DNA of 64,000 bases, taken from positions 554,562 to 618,561 of the forward strand of contig NW_020312005.1 of the NCBI RefSeq assembly GCF_003144115.1, read 5' to 3'. Position numbers and translations under genes: made by a program. This DNA comes from Tilletiopsis washingtonensis. Lineage: Eukaryota; Basidiomycota; Exobasidiomycetes; Entylomatales. Position 1 is the first letter of the stretch. Each line of letters starts with the position of its first letter. Below the pieces are notes generated by a model, which was not told where the DNA came from, searched no databases, and saw only the letters and a list, made by a program, of their open reading frames with translations. Below are positions 24,627 through 36,263 of the stretch, piece after piece.

Positions 24627-27600
24627 ATGCAATCCGAACGCGAGTCCCGCGCGGGCCCGTCTCGCCCGCCCGCGCTGCCCGAAGCTCTGTCTGCCTTCCG
24701 CATCCCCAGTCTGCCCAGCCTGCACGCTGCGTCGTCTGCCAGCCGCACCGGCGTGCCCTCGTCGCGTATGGCTCCTTCCGAGCACCCTCGAGCCTCGGCT
24801 CTGTCTGACGGCCGCGCGGCTGGCCAGCCTGCCTCGCGTCCCATCTCTGCCGCGCGCTCTCTGGCGAGCTCCAGCTCGGCGAATGCCGGGCCATTGCTGA
24901 AGCGCAGGGTGGACAGTAATGACTCTTCGTCGACGTCGCTGCTCGCTCCTCGGAACAAGCGCCCCGGCTCTGCCAGGGCCTCGACGGCGACGCGACCCGT
25001 CACCGGCAACAGCGCGCGTCCCACAACGGCCCGGCCCACCACCGCTGCCTCCACACTCGGCGGCCTGCCGGCCAATGCGTGGATCTGCGCCGTGCTGGAG
25101 AACAGAGGCACCGGCAGAGAGGTCGGCATCGCCATGATGGAGAAGGAGACTGGGCACTGCATCCTGACCCAGGCAAGCTTGTCGCTGTTGCCTGCCTCAG
25201 GTGCCCTTGCTCACGCCCGTCGCTGCCGCCGCTCATGTATGCCTCTCGTTGAGCACAGTTTGCCGACACACAAGTGATGCTGGTGGCTGCAGACGACGCC
25301 GTGCTTGACTGACCCTTTCCCAGACCTACGTGAAGACAGTGCATCATCTCACCTTGCACTCGCCCGCGGCGATCCTGGCACCGGCCACCGCCGTCTCGTC
25401 GATCGACAAGCCTGACCCGCAGCAGCGCGGCAAGGCACACGAGAGCTCCGTGCTGGTGCGCACGCTCGAGGACAGCTTCAGCCTCGACGTCGTGCCGATC
25501 AATCGCAGAGACTGGGATTCGGAGGAAGGCGGTGCGTTTCTATGCTCGCTCTTCCTACAAGCTCTCCTCACACTGCAGCAGGACGCATGCTGGACAAGCT
25601 GCTCGTCTCCGACACGCCTGACCTCAGCACGGAGGGAGACTTCGACATGCGCCACGGAAGCAGCCACGCCGGACGCTCGGAGATTCACGGCGAGGCGACG
25701 ACCCGGAGCGCGATCCTGACCGCCATCGGCGACCGCTACTACGCTCTTAGCGCCGCCTGTGCCCTCTTCAAGTGCGTCGCCGCACTGAAAGCGCTCCGTT
25801 TGGACGCTGACGCGACATCAGGTATCTCGAGCGCATCAACAACCGCGCATTCGCCTCGCGCTCGCTGCGCATTCGTTATGCGGCGCCCGAAGGTGAGTCA
25901 GAGTCCAAGCTGACGGGGTTTCGTGGGCTCATGCCGAGCGGCCAGGCACCATCCTAATCAACACCGAGTGTGCGCGCAACCTCGAGCTCGTGTCCAATTC
26001 GATCGAGCGCAAGTCGAAGAACTCGCTACTCGGTGGGTCGAGGACCAGCAGCGCATCGATACGAGAGCTGACGTGCGTTTGCAGGAGTGCTCGATCACAC
26101 CCGCACGCCCATGGCGGCGCGTCTGCTCACAATGAACCTGCTGGCGCCAATGACGGACCAGAGCGCCATCCAGTCCCGCCTCGACGCCATTACGGAGATC
26201 GTCGGCGAAGAGGAGCGCTCCTTCGCGCTGCGGGAGAGCATGGCGCCGCTCGGCAACTCCAAGGTCGATCTCGACAAGCTCATCAACCAGCTCCTGGCGC
26301 CTGAGCCGCGTGTTGGCGCCGGCGAGCCGTCCCGCACGGAGAACAAGATCGGCCAGCTGCTGAGTCTCGACAGCACGCTGAAGAGCCTTGGCCCTGTGCG
26401 CGCTGCCCTGAGCGGCGCACGCTCTGGCCTGCTTAGAGCTATCCGCGCATTCATCTCGGGCAACTCGCAGCTCGACGAGATCATGGACCTGTGCGCGGAC
26501 AGCATCAACCCTGACCTCTTCTTGAGCGGCGGCAGCAAGTCGCTCAGCTCGCGCAATGCGCGCCTGTATGCGATCAAGGCGGCACACTCTCCGCTGCTGG
26601 ACGTCGCGCGCGAGACGTACAAGGAGGTGCGTCGGAAGCGTGCAACTCATACGCCCTCGCTGATCTCGCTGCAGAACATGGGCGACATACACGACCTGGC
26701 GCGCAGGTACTCAGAGAGCTACAAGCTCGACGTGAGCCTTAAGTCTGCGGCGACTGGATTCTCTGTACGTGACGTGAGCCTCTGGCCCGAATGTCACTGA
26801 CAGACATCGCAGTTCGAGCTGTCAGGCGCCGAGAGCATCGCCCAGCGGGACCTCCCCTCCGAGTTTACCAACGTGTTGCCGACCAAGAACGGCAAGTCGT
26901 TGACGTTCTCCTCGCTTCCTCTGGTACGGCCAGCGTCGTGCCTGATCTGAACCAGAGCTGAGCGACGTGTCGCAGAAAAAGTGCAATCAGAGACTCAACG
27001 ACTCGCTCAACGAGGTGAGGCTGCGGCGCAGAGGCCCGGGAGCTATCCATCTGACGAGCCTCGCAGGTCTTGCTGCTGTCTGCTGGGCTCGTCGAGGATC
27101 TAAGGGAGCAGATCGTGATGCGCGTCGCTGGTCTGTACAAGGTGTGTCTCAAGGCGATTCACACACTCGGCCGCGACTAAGCGCCGCTTCTCAGGCCTCC
27201 GAAGCGGTCGCGCTTCTGGACATGCTCGTGTCGCTGGCGCACAATGTTCAGCCGCATCGGCTCGTCCGTCCCGAGTTCACTGGCGCACTGGCCATCAAAG
27301 GCGGCCGGCATCCCATCCTCGACGTCAAGATCCGCGGCGGCGCGGTGCCGAACGATGCATACGTCGCAGGCGGCCAGTCCTTCTTCCTCATCACGGGTCG
27401 TGAGCCATAGCAGCATCTCCCGCACCCACCGCGCGACTGACTGCTGCACTCAAGCCAATCATTCGGGGAAGACAACGTATCTGCGTCAGATTGCCATGCT
27501 GCAGATCATGGCTAGCATTGGCTCCTTGTGCGTCTTTCGGTCGTGGTGCGTCAAGCTTTGCTGATAAGCAGGCTTGCAGCGTGCCCGCCGACTACGCGTC

Positions 27601-28634
27601 CTTCATTCCGGATCTCGAATGCATCCTCACGCGACTGTCGAACGACGACGACCAGGAGGCGAACCTAAGCACCTTCGCCAACGAGATGCGCGCGGCCTCG
27701 TTCGTCCTGTCGCTCGCCAGCAAGCGCAGTCTTGTCTTGATCGACGAGCTAGGCGTGAGTCTCAGCGCTGCCTGCGCGGCTGTATGCTCACATCCCGTTC
27801 TCAGCGCGGCACCTCGCCGCAAGACGGCATCGGCATCGCCCAGGCCATCAGCGAGGAGCTCATCGCGATCGAGGCGCCGACCTTCTTCGCCACGCACTTC
27901 CAGGCGCTGCCAACGACGCTGGCCCATCTGCCGGGCGTCTCGTCGCAGCACCTCGCGGTTGGCTACGACTCGAAGGTCCGGGACGACTTCAATCTCGTCT
28001 TCCACCACCGCCTCACGTCGGGAGCATGCAAGGAGTGAGCGGCCGCTTCATGCGCTGCCCTCATCACGCTCACGCTGCATCAGGCCACACTACGGCATCG
28101 CAATGGCGCGATCGTGCTGCCTGCCTCCACGGCTGCTCGAGCGTGCGACAGAGATGGCGGAGCTTCTCGAGCACGACGAGACTGCTGCTGCTGCCCGCCA
28201 ACAGAGCAGCAAGGTTCTGTTGCGCCGCAACGAAGTGCTGAGGGTGCGTCAGCGCTGCGCCGGCTGTCTCCAGGCTGACGTGCGCCACACAGCTGCAAGC
28301 CCAGCTGTCGCAAGCAGTGCGCCACTGCACGCTGCCGGACATGCGTCCCTTCCTGTTCAGCATCCAGGCGAGTCGCACGACTGCATCGCGGTGCGCACGT
28401 CTGACGCGTGACTCGCAGCGAGACTTCGTGTCCGCCATGACTGCTGCGTATGCAGAGGATGAGGAGATGGCCGACGGCCAGGACGCATCTGCACGCCTCG
28501 CACGCGAGCACGAAGCAGCGCAGGTCACCGACGACGCATACGTCTCCGAGAGCATTGTGGACGATGGGCACGTCTCAGAGAGCATCGTCGAGGACGACTC
28601 GCAGGAGCACTCTGACGCGATCGACGACGACTAA
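24627..28634 (+). CDS. MSH4: MutS homologue MSH4 (meiotic crossover factor)
   Basis: The model has 18 exons: 24627-25172, 25259-25273, 25324-25531, 25582-25771, 25822-25892, 25946-26032, 26085-26626, 26675-26764, 26813-26923, 26976-27014, 27067-27141, 27195-27399, 27455-27527, 27580-27754, 27805-28034, 28084-28243, 28293-28367 and 28419-28634, giving 1035 residues. The N-terminus is a long Ser/Ala/Arg-rich region without the mismatch-recognition domain, as in MSH4 and MSH5. Core motifs include the connector (ICAVLENRGTGREVG), the lever and clamp (VLDHTRTPMAARLL), Walker A GPNHSGKT (about residues 726-733), SFVPADYASF, Walker B LVLIDELG, then RGTSPQDG and FFATHFQAL. The choice of MSH4 over other MutS members rests on TRLSNDDDQEANLSTFANEM and the PTFFATHF string. 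MSH4 pairs with MSH5 as a clamp on Holliday-junction intermediates. Walker A has His where most members have Met. Confidence 0.93.
25173..25273 (+). other. MSH4: GC-AG intron plus 15-nt microexon inside MSH4
   Basis: The first MSH4 exon ends CAG at 25172 and is followed by GCAAGC instead of GT, the usual form of a GC-AG intron. The next coding piece is TTTGCCGACACACAA (25259-25273), between a CACAG acceptor and a GTGATG donor. It encodes FADTQ, which restores the family string ILTQ-FADTQ-TYVK, comparable with SQFADNTTYAK in human MSH4 as I remember it. Both flanking phases are zero. Without the microexon the protein would stay in frame but lose five conserved residues. Confidence 0.75.
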
Positions 28635-28678
28635 GCGACGCAGCGGCAACGCATATGGTATCGTTCCTCGTTGGTATG

Positions 28679-31298
28679 TCAGCGTGCTCCGCTGAAGACG
28701 GCGATGCCAGCATCGGCGGGCCGTGCGATGATCTGCGCGCCGCCCGGCCGCATGGGAGCCGAGTCGGCCCCTCTGCTGGCCGGCCGCGTGAGGGAGAAGG
28801 AGCGCCGACGAGGTGTTGGCAGCTGGTTCTCGTCTGAAGAGCTGGCCCCTGTGTCGGCGTCGCCGTTGTTGGACCGTCCGAAGCGTCGCCAAGACGAGGG
28901 CTGACGAGAGAGTGCAGAGTCAGCAAAGCGCGAGGCAGCCTCATACTGCACTGGCTCACCTTCGACCGCTTCGCCTTGCCGGGCGAGCTGGACAGCGACG
29001 TGTCGGAGACTAGTTGATGCGCGCGGCTGAGCGAAGGCGATGCTGAGGGCGCCCGAATGACGAGGCCGTCGCGCGCATCGCTCGTGACGATCGACTCGCT
29101 CGTCTTGGAGTGGCTCATCGGCCGCGCCGTGGCAGCCGAGTCTCGCCGCTCGTCATCTCGCGAGCCTGGCTCGAGGTAGTTGCCGTCATCGCTGCTGTCG
29201 GCATCATCTTGGCCGTGACCGGCAGCGGAAGATCCAGCAGGCACGTCCGTGATCGACTGGCAGCTCATGGGCACGTCGGCCATCGTGAGGCGCGCCTGTG
29301 GCACGCGCGCGCTGTGCTCGGAGGTTGTGCGGACGCTTGCACCGCCCGGGCGCGGCACCGCGACAGCAGCGGAGTCGTTGAGCGGAGGCAGCGGGAGCGT
29401 TTGCCGCAGGCTCTCTGCATTCAGATCGAGGCGCTCGCGCAGCACCTTCGACTCGCGCACCTGTCCCTCGGGCGGCGGCGACGCCCATCGTCGCTGCGAG
29501 CCTGTGTCAACGCAGCACTTCTAGGACGGCAACTGCGCAGACTCACACCGAGGTTCCGGATGCGCTCTGCCTCCTGCGAGTCCGAAGAGCTGGTCATGCT
29601 CTCTGGTGCCGCCTCGCCCCGTGGCCGCCAAAACGTGTCTGCCCGCTCCTCCTTGCGCTTCTTCTTCGAGCCTGACGCTGCGAGCTTGCCAGTCGGCCAG
29701 CCGCCGCCTTGCACCACGGCGCCGTAGCCGTCAACGACAGTCGGCTGTAGCCCAAGGCCGGGCTTCAGCAGCGGCGAATTCTCCTTGTCCTTCGTGGAGA
29801 AGGCTCGCCGCAGACGCTGGAACGGCTCCTTTGTGCCTTCGCTGCGATTGTTGTCGGCGCCGCTTTCCTTCCGCCGCTTAGTTTGCGGACTTGCTGCTGC
29901 TGCCGGCAATGGGGCTGATATCTCGGGCCGCGCGCGAGCCAGCTCGGCCACAGCACTCCCGGTGAGAGGCTGTGCGTCGGCCTCGAGGTCATCGACTTGC
30001 TCCCGCGGCGCCATCATGTTCGACGGATTCTCGGCACCCAGCGCCCGATCGATGATGGACCTGCACATGCCGACGAAGCCGCCCTGCTTCGCGGGCTTAT
30101 TCCGCCGGAAGCCGCCCAGACGACGCGCAAACGGACTTGGCGAGCGAGGCGGCGCTGCGTTGCTCTCGCTTCCCTGAGCCCCTTCGATCTCGACGAAGCC
30201 GAGCTCCTCGAGCTCAGCGCGGCGACGCGCCTCGGACCGTTCGCCGCCGTCGAGCACGTCGAGCGCGCCAAAGAGCGAGGCGACGCCGAGGGAGAGCCGA
30301 CTGAGGCCCTTGCCGACGCGCTGCATGCCTGTTGGACCTCGGTCGTCCGACGCTGGCGGCGCGCCCTCGCTCGCCTCGCGGATCATGAGGCTGAGCCACT
30401 CTGGCTCCTCCTCGACGGTAATGTAGCTGCGCAGATACCGCTCCAGCACAGCAGACTGCAGCGTCGGCTCTGCGAGGGCGAAGTCGTCGAGGCGAAGCCA
30501 TCTGGGATGCCGCGGCTTGGCGCCGGCAGCACCGGCGATGCGCGGCTGGTAGGCTATCCATACCTCGGCGGGCTGCGCGGCGAGCATGATGCGCTCGCCG
30601 ACAGTGCGCAGGCTCTGCCACGAGCCGCGCCGAGTGCGAGCGGCGCGCCCGCTGCGCGTCTCGGGGTCCCAGCGCGAGCGGCTGATCGGAATGTCGAGCT
30701 CGAGAATGTGTGCCAGGCTCGTCGACGAGAGAGTCTTGAGCGACGAGGGCGGCAGGCTGAACGTGCGAGTCACATCGTTGCGACTGCGAGGCAGTCAGCA
30801 CTGCCGCGCCTTCTCCCTCACTGATCTGACTCACTGCGCCGCGATGTTCAGATAGCCCTGGATCGGCTCTGAGCCGTGCCTGCCGAGACTGGTGTTGCTG
30901 TTCGCGCCGAGCAGCATGCCGCTGACGCGGAAGTTGGCGTCGCGCGGCCCGCTGGAGACCTTGCGAGGCGGCGGCGGCGGGGGCCGGATGCCGCCCGTGG
31001 TGCTCCTGATCGACGGGCCCGTCGAGGCGCGCGAGGCCTCGCCGGAGGCATCGTCCGAGTAGAAACTAGGCGAGACGGCGCGCGGACACGTCGTGTCGCC
31101 GTCGTCGCTGAAGCGCGAGACTTGCGTGTACTCCTCGTCCAGCAGCAGCGGGCTGGAGGCGGCGTCGTGCATCGCGCTCTGCAGCTCGAGGTCCAGGCCA
31201 GGCAGCTTGGGCGGCACCGGCGGCGCGCGGCGTGACGGCCCGGCGCCCTCGGCGGCGCTGATGAAGGGGTTGGCGGCCGCGGCCGGCGGCGCTGCCAT
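28679..31298 (-). CDS. Unrecognised 820-residue protein, mostly low complexity
   Basis: Exons 31298-30835, 30783-29549, 29501-28960 and 28900-28679 on the minus strand agree in phase and have normal donors (GTGAGT, GTGTGA, GTGAGC). The N-terminus is Ala/Pro-rich with a polyproline run (GIRPPPPPPRKV). A more ordered part follows, at about residues 140-290, with FSLPPSSLKTLSSTSLAHIL, WIAYQPRIAG and LERYLRSYITVEEEPEWLSL. The remainder is Ser/Arg/Pro-rich with many potential phosphorylation sites and no membrane segment or signal peptide. I do not recognise a domain. The polyproline and basic stretches could bind SH3 or profilin-type partners, but that is speculation. It ends 44 bp from the MSH4 stop codon. 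Confidence 0.7.
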
Positions 31299-32132
31299 GC
31301 TGGCCGAGTGATGAGGGTGGTGTTGAGGAGGAAAGGACGGAGCGGCGCTGTCGCCGAGCAATGAATGCCCTTGTCGCCGCCGCCGGGCCCCGGCGCTGCC
31401 CCTCAGCGGACAAAGGCAGCGGCGTGCGGCCTCTGATGCTGTCGCTGCCTCGGAGTCCAGACCAGCTGGATCTGGCGCTAGCCGCAGCGGAGAGACGCCA
31501 TCCTGCGCCAGGCATGCCCCTCGCTGCGGCTGCTGCAGCACCACGCCAGACGCTAGACCAACACCTCTCGCGGCACCGGGCGCTGCAGCTCTCGCCGCGT
31601 CGTGAGGCGGTGCAGCAACACACGCGTCCCTCGCACGCGACGCGCGGCCCCGTCAAGCCGCCGCTCAGCGCTGCACTGCCCCTCTCTTGCCACCTCGCAT
31701 CCCATCTAGGCAGGCGTCGGCACGGCGGAGCTCGCTTGCAGCGCCTCGGCATGCGCTGCGATGACGCCGAGCAGCCCTGAGCGGGCAATGAGGTGTCCCA
31801 TCCATTGGGCGGCGCCTAAGGGCAGGTGTGATGGCTTACGTAAGGCGCCCGCCGGTCCGGCGGAGCGGCGATCAGCGCCGGCCGCCGAGCCGGCACCGGC
31901 GGCGCAGGGACCGGCGCTCCTTGGCGCGGCGTGTGGGGAGGGCCTTTTCACGGCTCCGCGTCTCCTCTCCGTGACCTCGCAAAGGTGGAGTGTGCCGGCT
32001 CTGCGTCTTCCACACCTGCGCTGCTGCCTTGCGTCGCTTCCCTCTCACCACACCGAGCTTCGCTCGCGGCATCCTACACCTCGCCGCGCGGCGTCACTCG
32101 CACCCCACCCGCCGCCGCTCCTCCTGCTAGCC
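31299..32132. promoter_or_regulatory. Divergent intergenic region before the Sec14-like gene
   Basis: These 834 bp separate two start codons that read away from each other. The last 100 bp before 32133 are C-rich (CTTCCCTCTCACC, then CGCACCCCACCCGCC). A GTAAGGCGCCCGCCGG string lies near 31839. No gene, repeat or classical TATA box was recognised. Confidence 0.4.
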
Positions 32133-34937
32133 ATGGGCGGCCAGCGAGCTGCCGATGCCATCGCGGCACGCCAGAGCGACCTGGCCCGCTCGCACGCCAC
32201 GCATGCGCCAGACATCGAGGCGCTGCAGCAGGCGGCGCGCGAGCAGCTGCCGCCGGCGCTCGAGGCCGAGCTGGGCGAGGAGCTGGGCGAGCGCGAGCAG
32301 GCCGAGTGCGACGGCTTCATCGACGACCGCGGTGAGTGCCAGCACAGCGGGAGCCAGGGGGGCACTCTGACACCTCTCTAGCCACCGTGTTCCGCTTCTT
32401 CCGCCGCTCGCGCTACTCGGAGAGTGCCGCGCTGAAGCTCATGACCGAGTCGCTGCTCTGGCGGCTGCGCACCGACCTCGCCTCGCTCTCGCTCTCGTCG
32501 CTGCACCCGATCTACGTCGACCCGCCGGCCGCGCGGCCGCCACTCTTCTGGGCGCACCCGCGCTTCGTCGACCGCTACGGGCGCCCCTGCGGCGTCATCT
32601 CGCTGCGCTCCCTCGAGCGCGCCAACAGCAACTCGCTCGACGAGTGCCGCGAGTACATCGTCGCCTGCATGGAGTCGGTGCGCCGCCATCTCGCGCACGT
32701 GTATGCGCGCGAGTCGGCCGCCCGCGATGGCAAGGAGGGTGCAGAGGGCGCGCCGCCGCCATTCCAGATGGTCATTGCCATCTCGCTGCTCTCGTCGGGC
32801 ATGGCGAATCTCGAGATGGAGCTGCTGCCGTTCCTGCTCGACCTGCTCAAGAACCACTTTCCCGGCATGGTCGGCGCCGTGTACGTGCTGCACTACGGCT
32901 GGGTGCATGCCGGCATGTGGGGCCTCGCAAAGCGCGTGCTGCCCGAGCAGGCTCTCTCGCGCATCTTCTTTCCCTCGAACAAGGAGCTCGCCGAGGAGCA
33001 CTTCGACCCCTCCGCGCTGCCTGCCGAGTTTGGCGGTGACTGGGAGGTTGAGCTCACCGAGGGCACCAACGAGATGATGCGCAAGTACGCCAAGCCGGCG
33101 CGCTCTGCTAGCGGGCCACCTGGCAGCCCGCCGCTGCATGCGACGCGCGAACGGCCGGCCCTGAGCCGGACGGGCAGCTTCGAGAGCGCGCTGGACGAGT
33201 ATCACAGCGTGGCGCCCTCGGTACGTCGCATGTTGCGCGTGACATGCCCGCCAGCTGACATCCTCTCTACAGCCCTGGGCATCTCGCGCAGTGACTCCGC
33301 GCCCGTCTGGACCTCCCACGCCATCGTCCGAGCCCATTGGCTTCTCCATGTCTCCCGCCGCCGGACACCTGCAGATGACGCCAAAGGCAGCGCGCAAGCT
33401 GCAGCACCTGCACATGACGCAGAGCGCGCGCGATGCCACGCCGACGGCCTCGGGCTCGCGCTCGCGCACCATCTCCGAGAGCGCCGGAGTGTCGCCGAGC
33501 ATGACGCCAGGTGCATCCGCTGCGACGTCGCCGACGATCCGGCAGAAGCGGCTGCGCTCGTCGAGCGGCGCGAGTGCGCCCTGGGCCCCACCTGGCGCAC
33601 CGACCCAGCGCCGCCGCGCGCGCAACGTGCACTTTGGCACGTCGCCGCACGAGTCGCCTGCCGCCTCGCGCTCGCACTCTCCTGTGCGCAGAGTCGGCTC
33701 ACTGCGCGACTTTCGACTCTCGCTGCCCGGCTCGACGCCAGGCGAGGGCGTGGATCCTCTTCGCGCCGAGAGTCCCGACTCGGACCACAGCGACAGCAAG
33801 GTCACCGAGACGACGAAGCCGCGCGACACGCGCGCCAAGCTCGGCTTCTTTGCGCGCTGGCGCAGCGGCAGCCATGGGCAGCAGGCGGCTGAGGAGGACA
33901 AGGCGCGGACATATCGCGAGCAGCTGCGCTCGCAGCAGGCGCAACAGGCCGAGGGCAGCCTCGGTGAGGCCTCCGTTGCCGTCATACAGGGCACCTCTGA
34001 GGCATCGCCTCGCTCGGCCATTGACGAGGAGATCGAGCGTGGCCCGAGCTCGCCGAAGCTGCAGGTTCCGTTCATCGAGGAGCCGCCGCTCAGCGCCGGC
34101 ATTGGCGCTGGGCGCTTCCTCTCGCGGCGCACGCGCAAGTACGAGCGCCTGCCGGGCGTCGTATCGCCGTACAACGCCAGCAATCCCTTCTGGGGCTACC
34201 CTGCGTACGCGATGAACAACAGCGCCGCCGCAGCTGGTCCCAGCGGCAGGCCGGACGTCAATGCGCTTGGCATCGAGGTGAGCCAGGGCGCTGCCGGTGA
34301 GGTGCCGCAGCGCTTCGACCTCACAACCGGCCATGCTCGCCACCTGCACGCGCGCCGACGCAAGCGCGACCTGATGCGCACGCTGGCGTACCTCTTCGTG
34401 CTGCGTCTTCTTTCGGCGCACCGCTCTGTGCGCGCCCGCTTCATTCGTCTCTATCACGCCGTCGTGGGCCTGCTGGCGCTCGGCAGCCGCGGCGAGGCCG
34501 AGGAAGGCTCGCGGCGTTGGCAGGAGGCTGAGCGACGCTACGAGCGATTGCGCAACGCCGGCTTGCGCGGCGAGACGGAGACGATGGTGCGCATGCAGCA
34601 GCAGCGTGCTCTCGAGGAGCGCAAGCGCCTGCAGGGCAAGCCCATCGCTACGCTGCCGCAGAAGCGCTGGCTCCTTCTGGTCGCCGTGCTGCTTGTTGTG
34701 CTGCGCCGCAGCACTCGCGAACGCGCGTGGCGTGCCGCTGCAGCCACGACGCACAGCGCACATGCTCTGCTGCGTCTCTCGGCGAGCAAGACGGCTCAGC
34801 TCTCATCCTCTGCGCCCCTGGCCTCTGCCCAGGCAGCCATCCGCAGCCCGCGCTCCGTCGCAGCCGCAGCCGCTGCAGCGCCGACGTTCACCGGCTTGCA
34901 TTTGCGCCAGCGTCTGGGCCTCGTTTCTTCCTCTTAG
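32133..34937 (+). CDS. CRAL-TRIO (Sec14-like) lipid-transfer domain protein
   Basis: Exons 32133-32331, 32382-33220 and 33273-34937 encode 900 residues. A CRAL-TRIO N-terminal helix set (VFRFFRRSRYSESAALKLM) is followed by the lipid-binding domain: PPLFWAHPRFVDRYGRPCGV, MVIAISLLSSGMANLEMELL, FPGMVGAVYVLHYGWVHAG, LPEQALSRIFFPSNKELAE and LPAEFGGDWEVEL. This order is standard for Sec14-type phosphatidylinositol/phosphatidylcholine transfer proteins. The C-terminal two thirds are Ser/Thr/Pro/Arg-rich. Near the end lies a basic helical region and a short hydrophobic run (WLLLVAVLLVVL) that could be a tail-proximal membrane anchor. The domain acts in lipid exchange or sensing at Golgi and endosome membranes in known members. 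The exact ligand and location are not shown here. Confidence 0.85.
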
Positions 34938-36263
34938 CCTCCCATCCTTCTCATGCAACTTGTGCCCTATCATCCATCATACTTGTACACCTCCTCATGC
35001 ATCCGTCCAATGCGCAAGCAACTGTCATCTTGCGTCTGCCTGTGTCGTGACCCCTCTCATGGGGCGCCTTGTTCTCTCTCGCTTTATTGATTGGCAACGC
35101 CCGTAAGCTCTCTCCTCATGATCCGCGGATCGCGATGGCGATCAACGCTCGAGCACCATCCTCCCGCTCCGCCGAGGTATGTGCGCTATTCTGCTCAATC
35201 GTTGCTTCGAGAAAGAATGCTACTCATCCGAGATAGCGGCTCGAGCGACACCCAAGGGACGGCATCGCGGCTCCGAGGCCATTGTCACGCGAGTCGCGAG
35301 GCGGAGCCGCAGATGGAGCACTTTACGGCGCAGCGCCAGATCGAGGCCCACTTGAGAGTCAATGCGTCGGTGGCGCTTTCTCCATCACAAGAAGAGGGGA
35401 CTGGCGAGGAGCAGCGAGTGGCCCCGGGGCGGACGCAGGCGGCGAGTGTGTGCAGTGACGATGCGAGATGGCCGGCGAACAAGGCGCCCCATCGGGCGTG
35501 CCGGGTGCGCGCCTGCCAAGTCCGAGCGCTTCGCTCTTGCCCTCGCTGCTCTGGCGCACGCGATGCCTCCGCACCCGCATCCGACGGCGCCTCTCTGAAT
35601 GCAAGCGGCGTGCGCTTAGCCTCTGCGCTCACTCCTACTCTGCCACGAGTCAGAGTGCCATCTGCGAGAGCGCGGAGCCTCGCTCGAGGCGTGACCGCGG
35701 CCGTTGGTGCGGCTCGGGCGCTTTCCCGGTGCGGCGGCCGATGGCCTGCTGCGGTGGCCGCGGCTGTGCTCCCCTGCGGGCTGCCCGCGCGCGAGGCGGA
35801 CCAAGCCCCTGCGGCTCGATTTGGCAGGCCGGCGGCGGCGCAGCAGCAGCGGAGATGAGCGTCTGCGATTGAGGGGGGCATTGCAGCGGCCCCTCGAAAC
35901 GCGGACACAGGCGAGGTGCCCGCTGACGCCTCGCTTGTCCTCGCGCTGTGCCAAGGCTGCTGGCACGCGCGGGCGGCGGGCGGCGCGCGTCTGTTGCGCT
36001 GCGGGCGGCGGCGCCTCCTCGCCTCGCCCGCTGCCAGCCTGCTGCGCCGGCGGCCACCTGGCGCCCCTCTCCTCATCACCTCAACCCCCTGTCCCTCGCC
36101 CTCCTTCCGCATACAACAGCACTGCTCGACGCAGCGTCTCTCTTTTCCACCTCCATCGCCACATCCACTCCACCCCGACGCCCTTGAAGGACCGCCGCAC
36201 CTCCCATCTCACTCTCACTTCACTCCTCACGACCCACATCCACCCTCACACTCCCTGCACACC
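34938..36263. other. Intergenic region upstream of the GH23 gene
   Basis: These 1.3 kb lie between two genes on the same strand. Open frames on both strands overlap each other and lack domains. TTTATTGATTGGCAAC at about 35083 contains an inverted CCAAT. From about 36050 on the plus strand becomes strongly C, T and A rich. I see no RNA gene or repeat. Confidence 0.4.
36163..36263 (+). promoter_or_regulatory. CT/CA-rich leader of the GH23 gene
   Basis: This is a hundred bases of almost purine-poor sequence ending directly at the ATG at 36264, with strings such as CATCCACTCCACCCCGACGC and CACATCCACCCTCACACTC. It is the longest tract of this kind in the window and suggests strong expression from a nearby start site, by analogy with enolase. 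Confidence 0.45.

Noticed and set aside
34200-34320. A further short intron in the Sec14-like gene (GTGAGCCAGGGC at 34280)
   Set aside because: The only in-frame acceptor would make an intron of about 33 nt, below the sizes seen elsewhere here.
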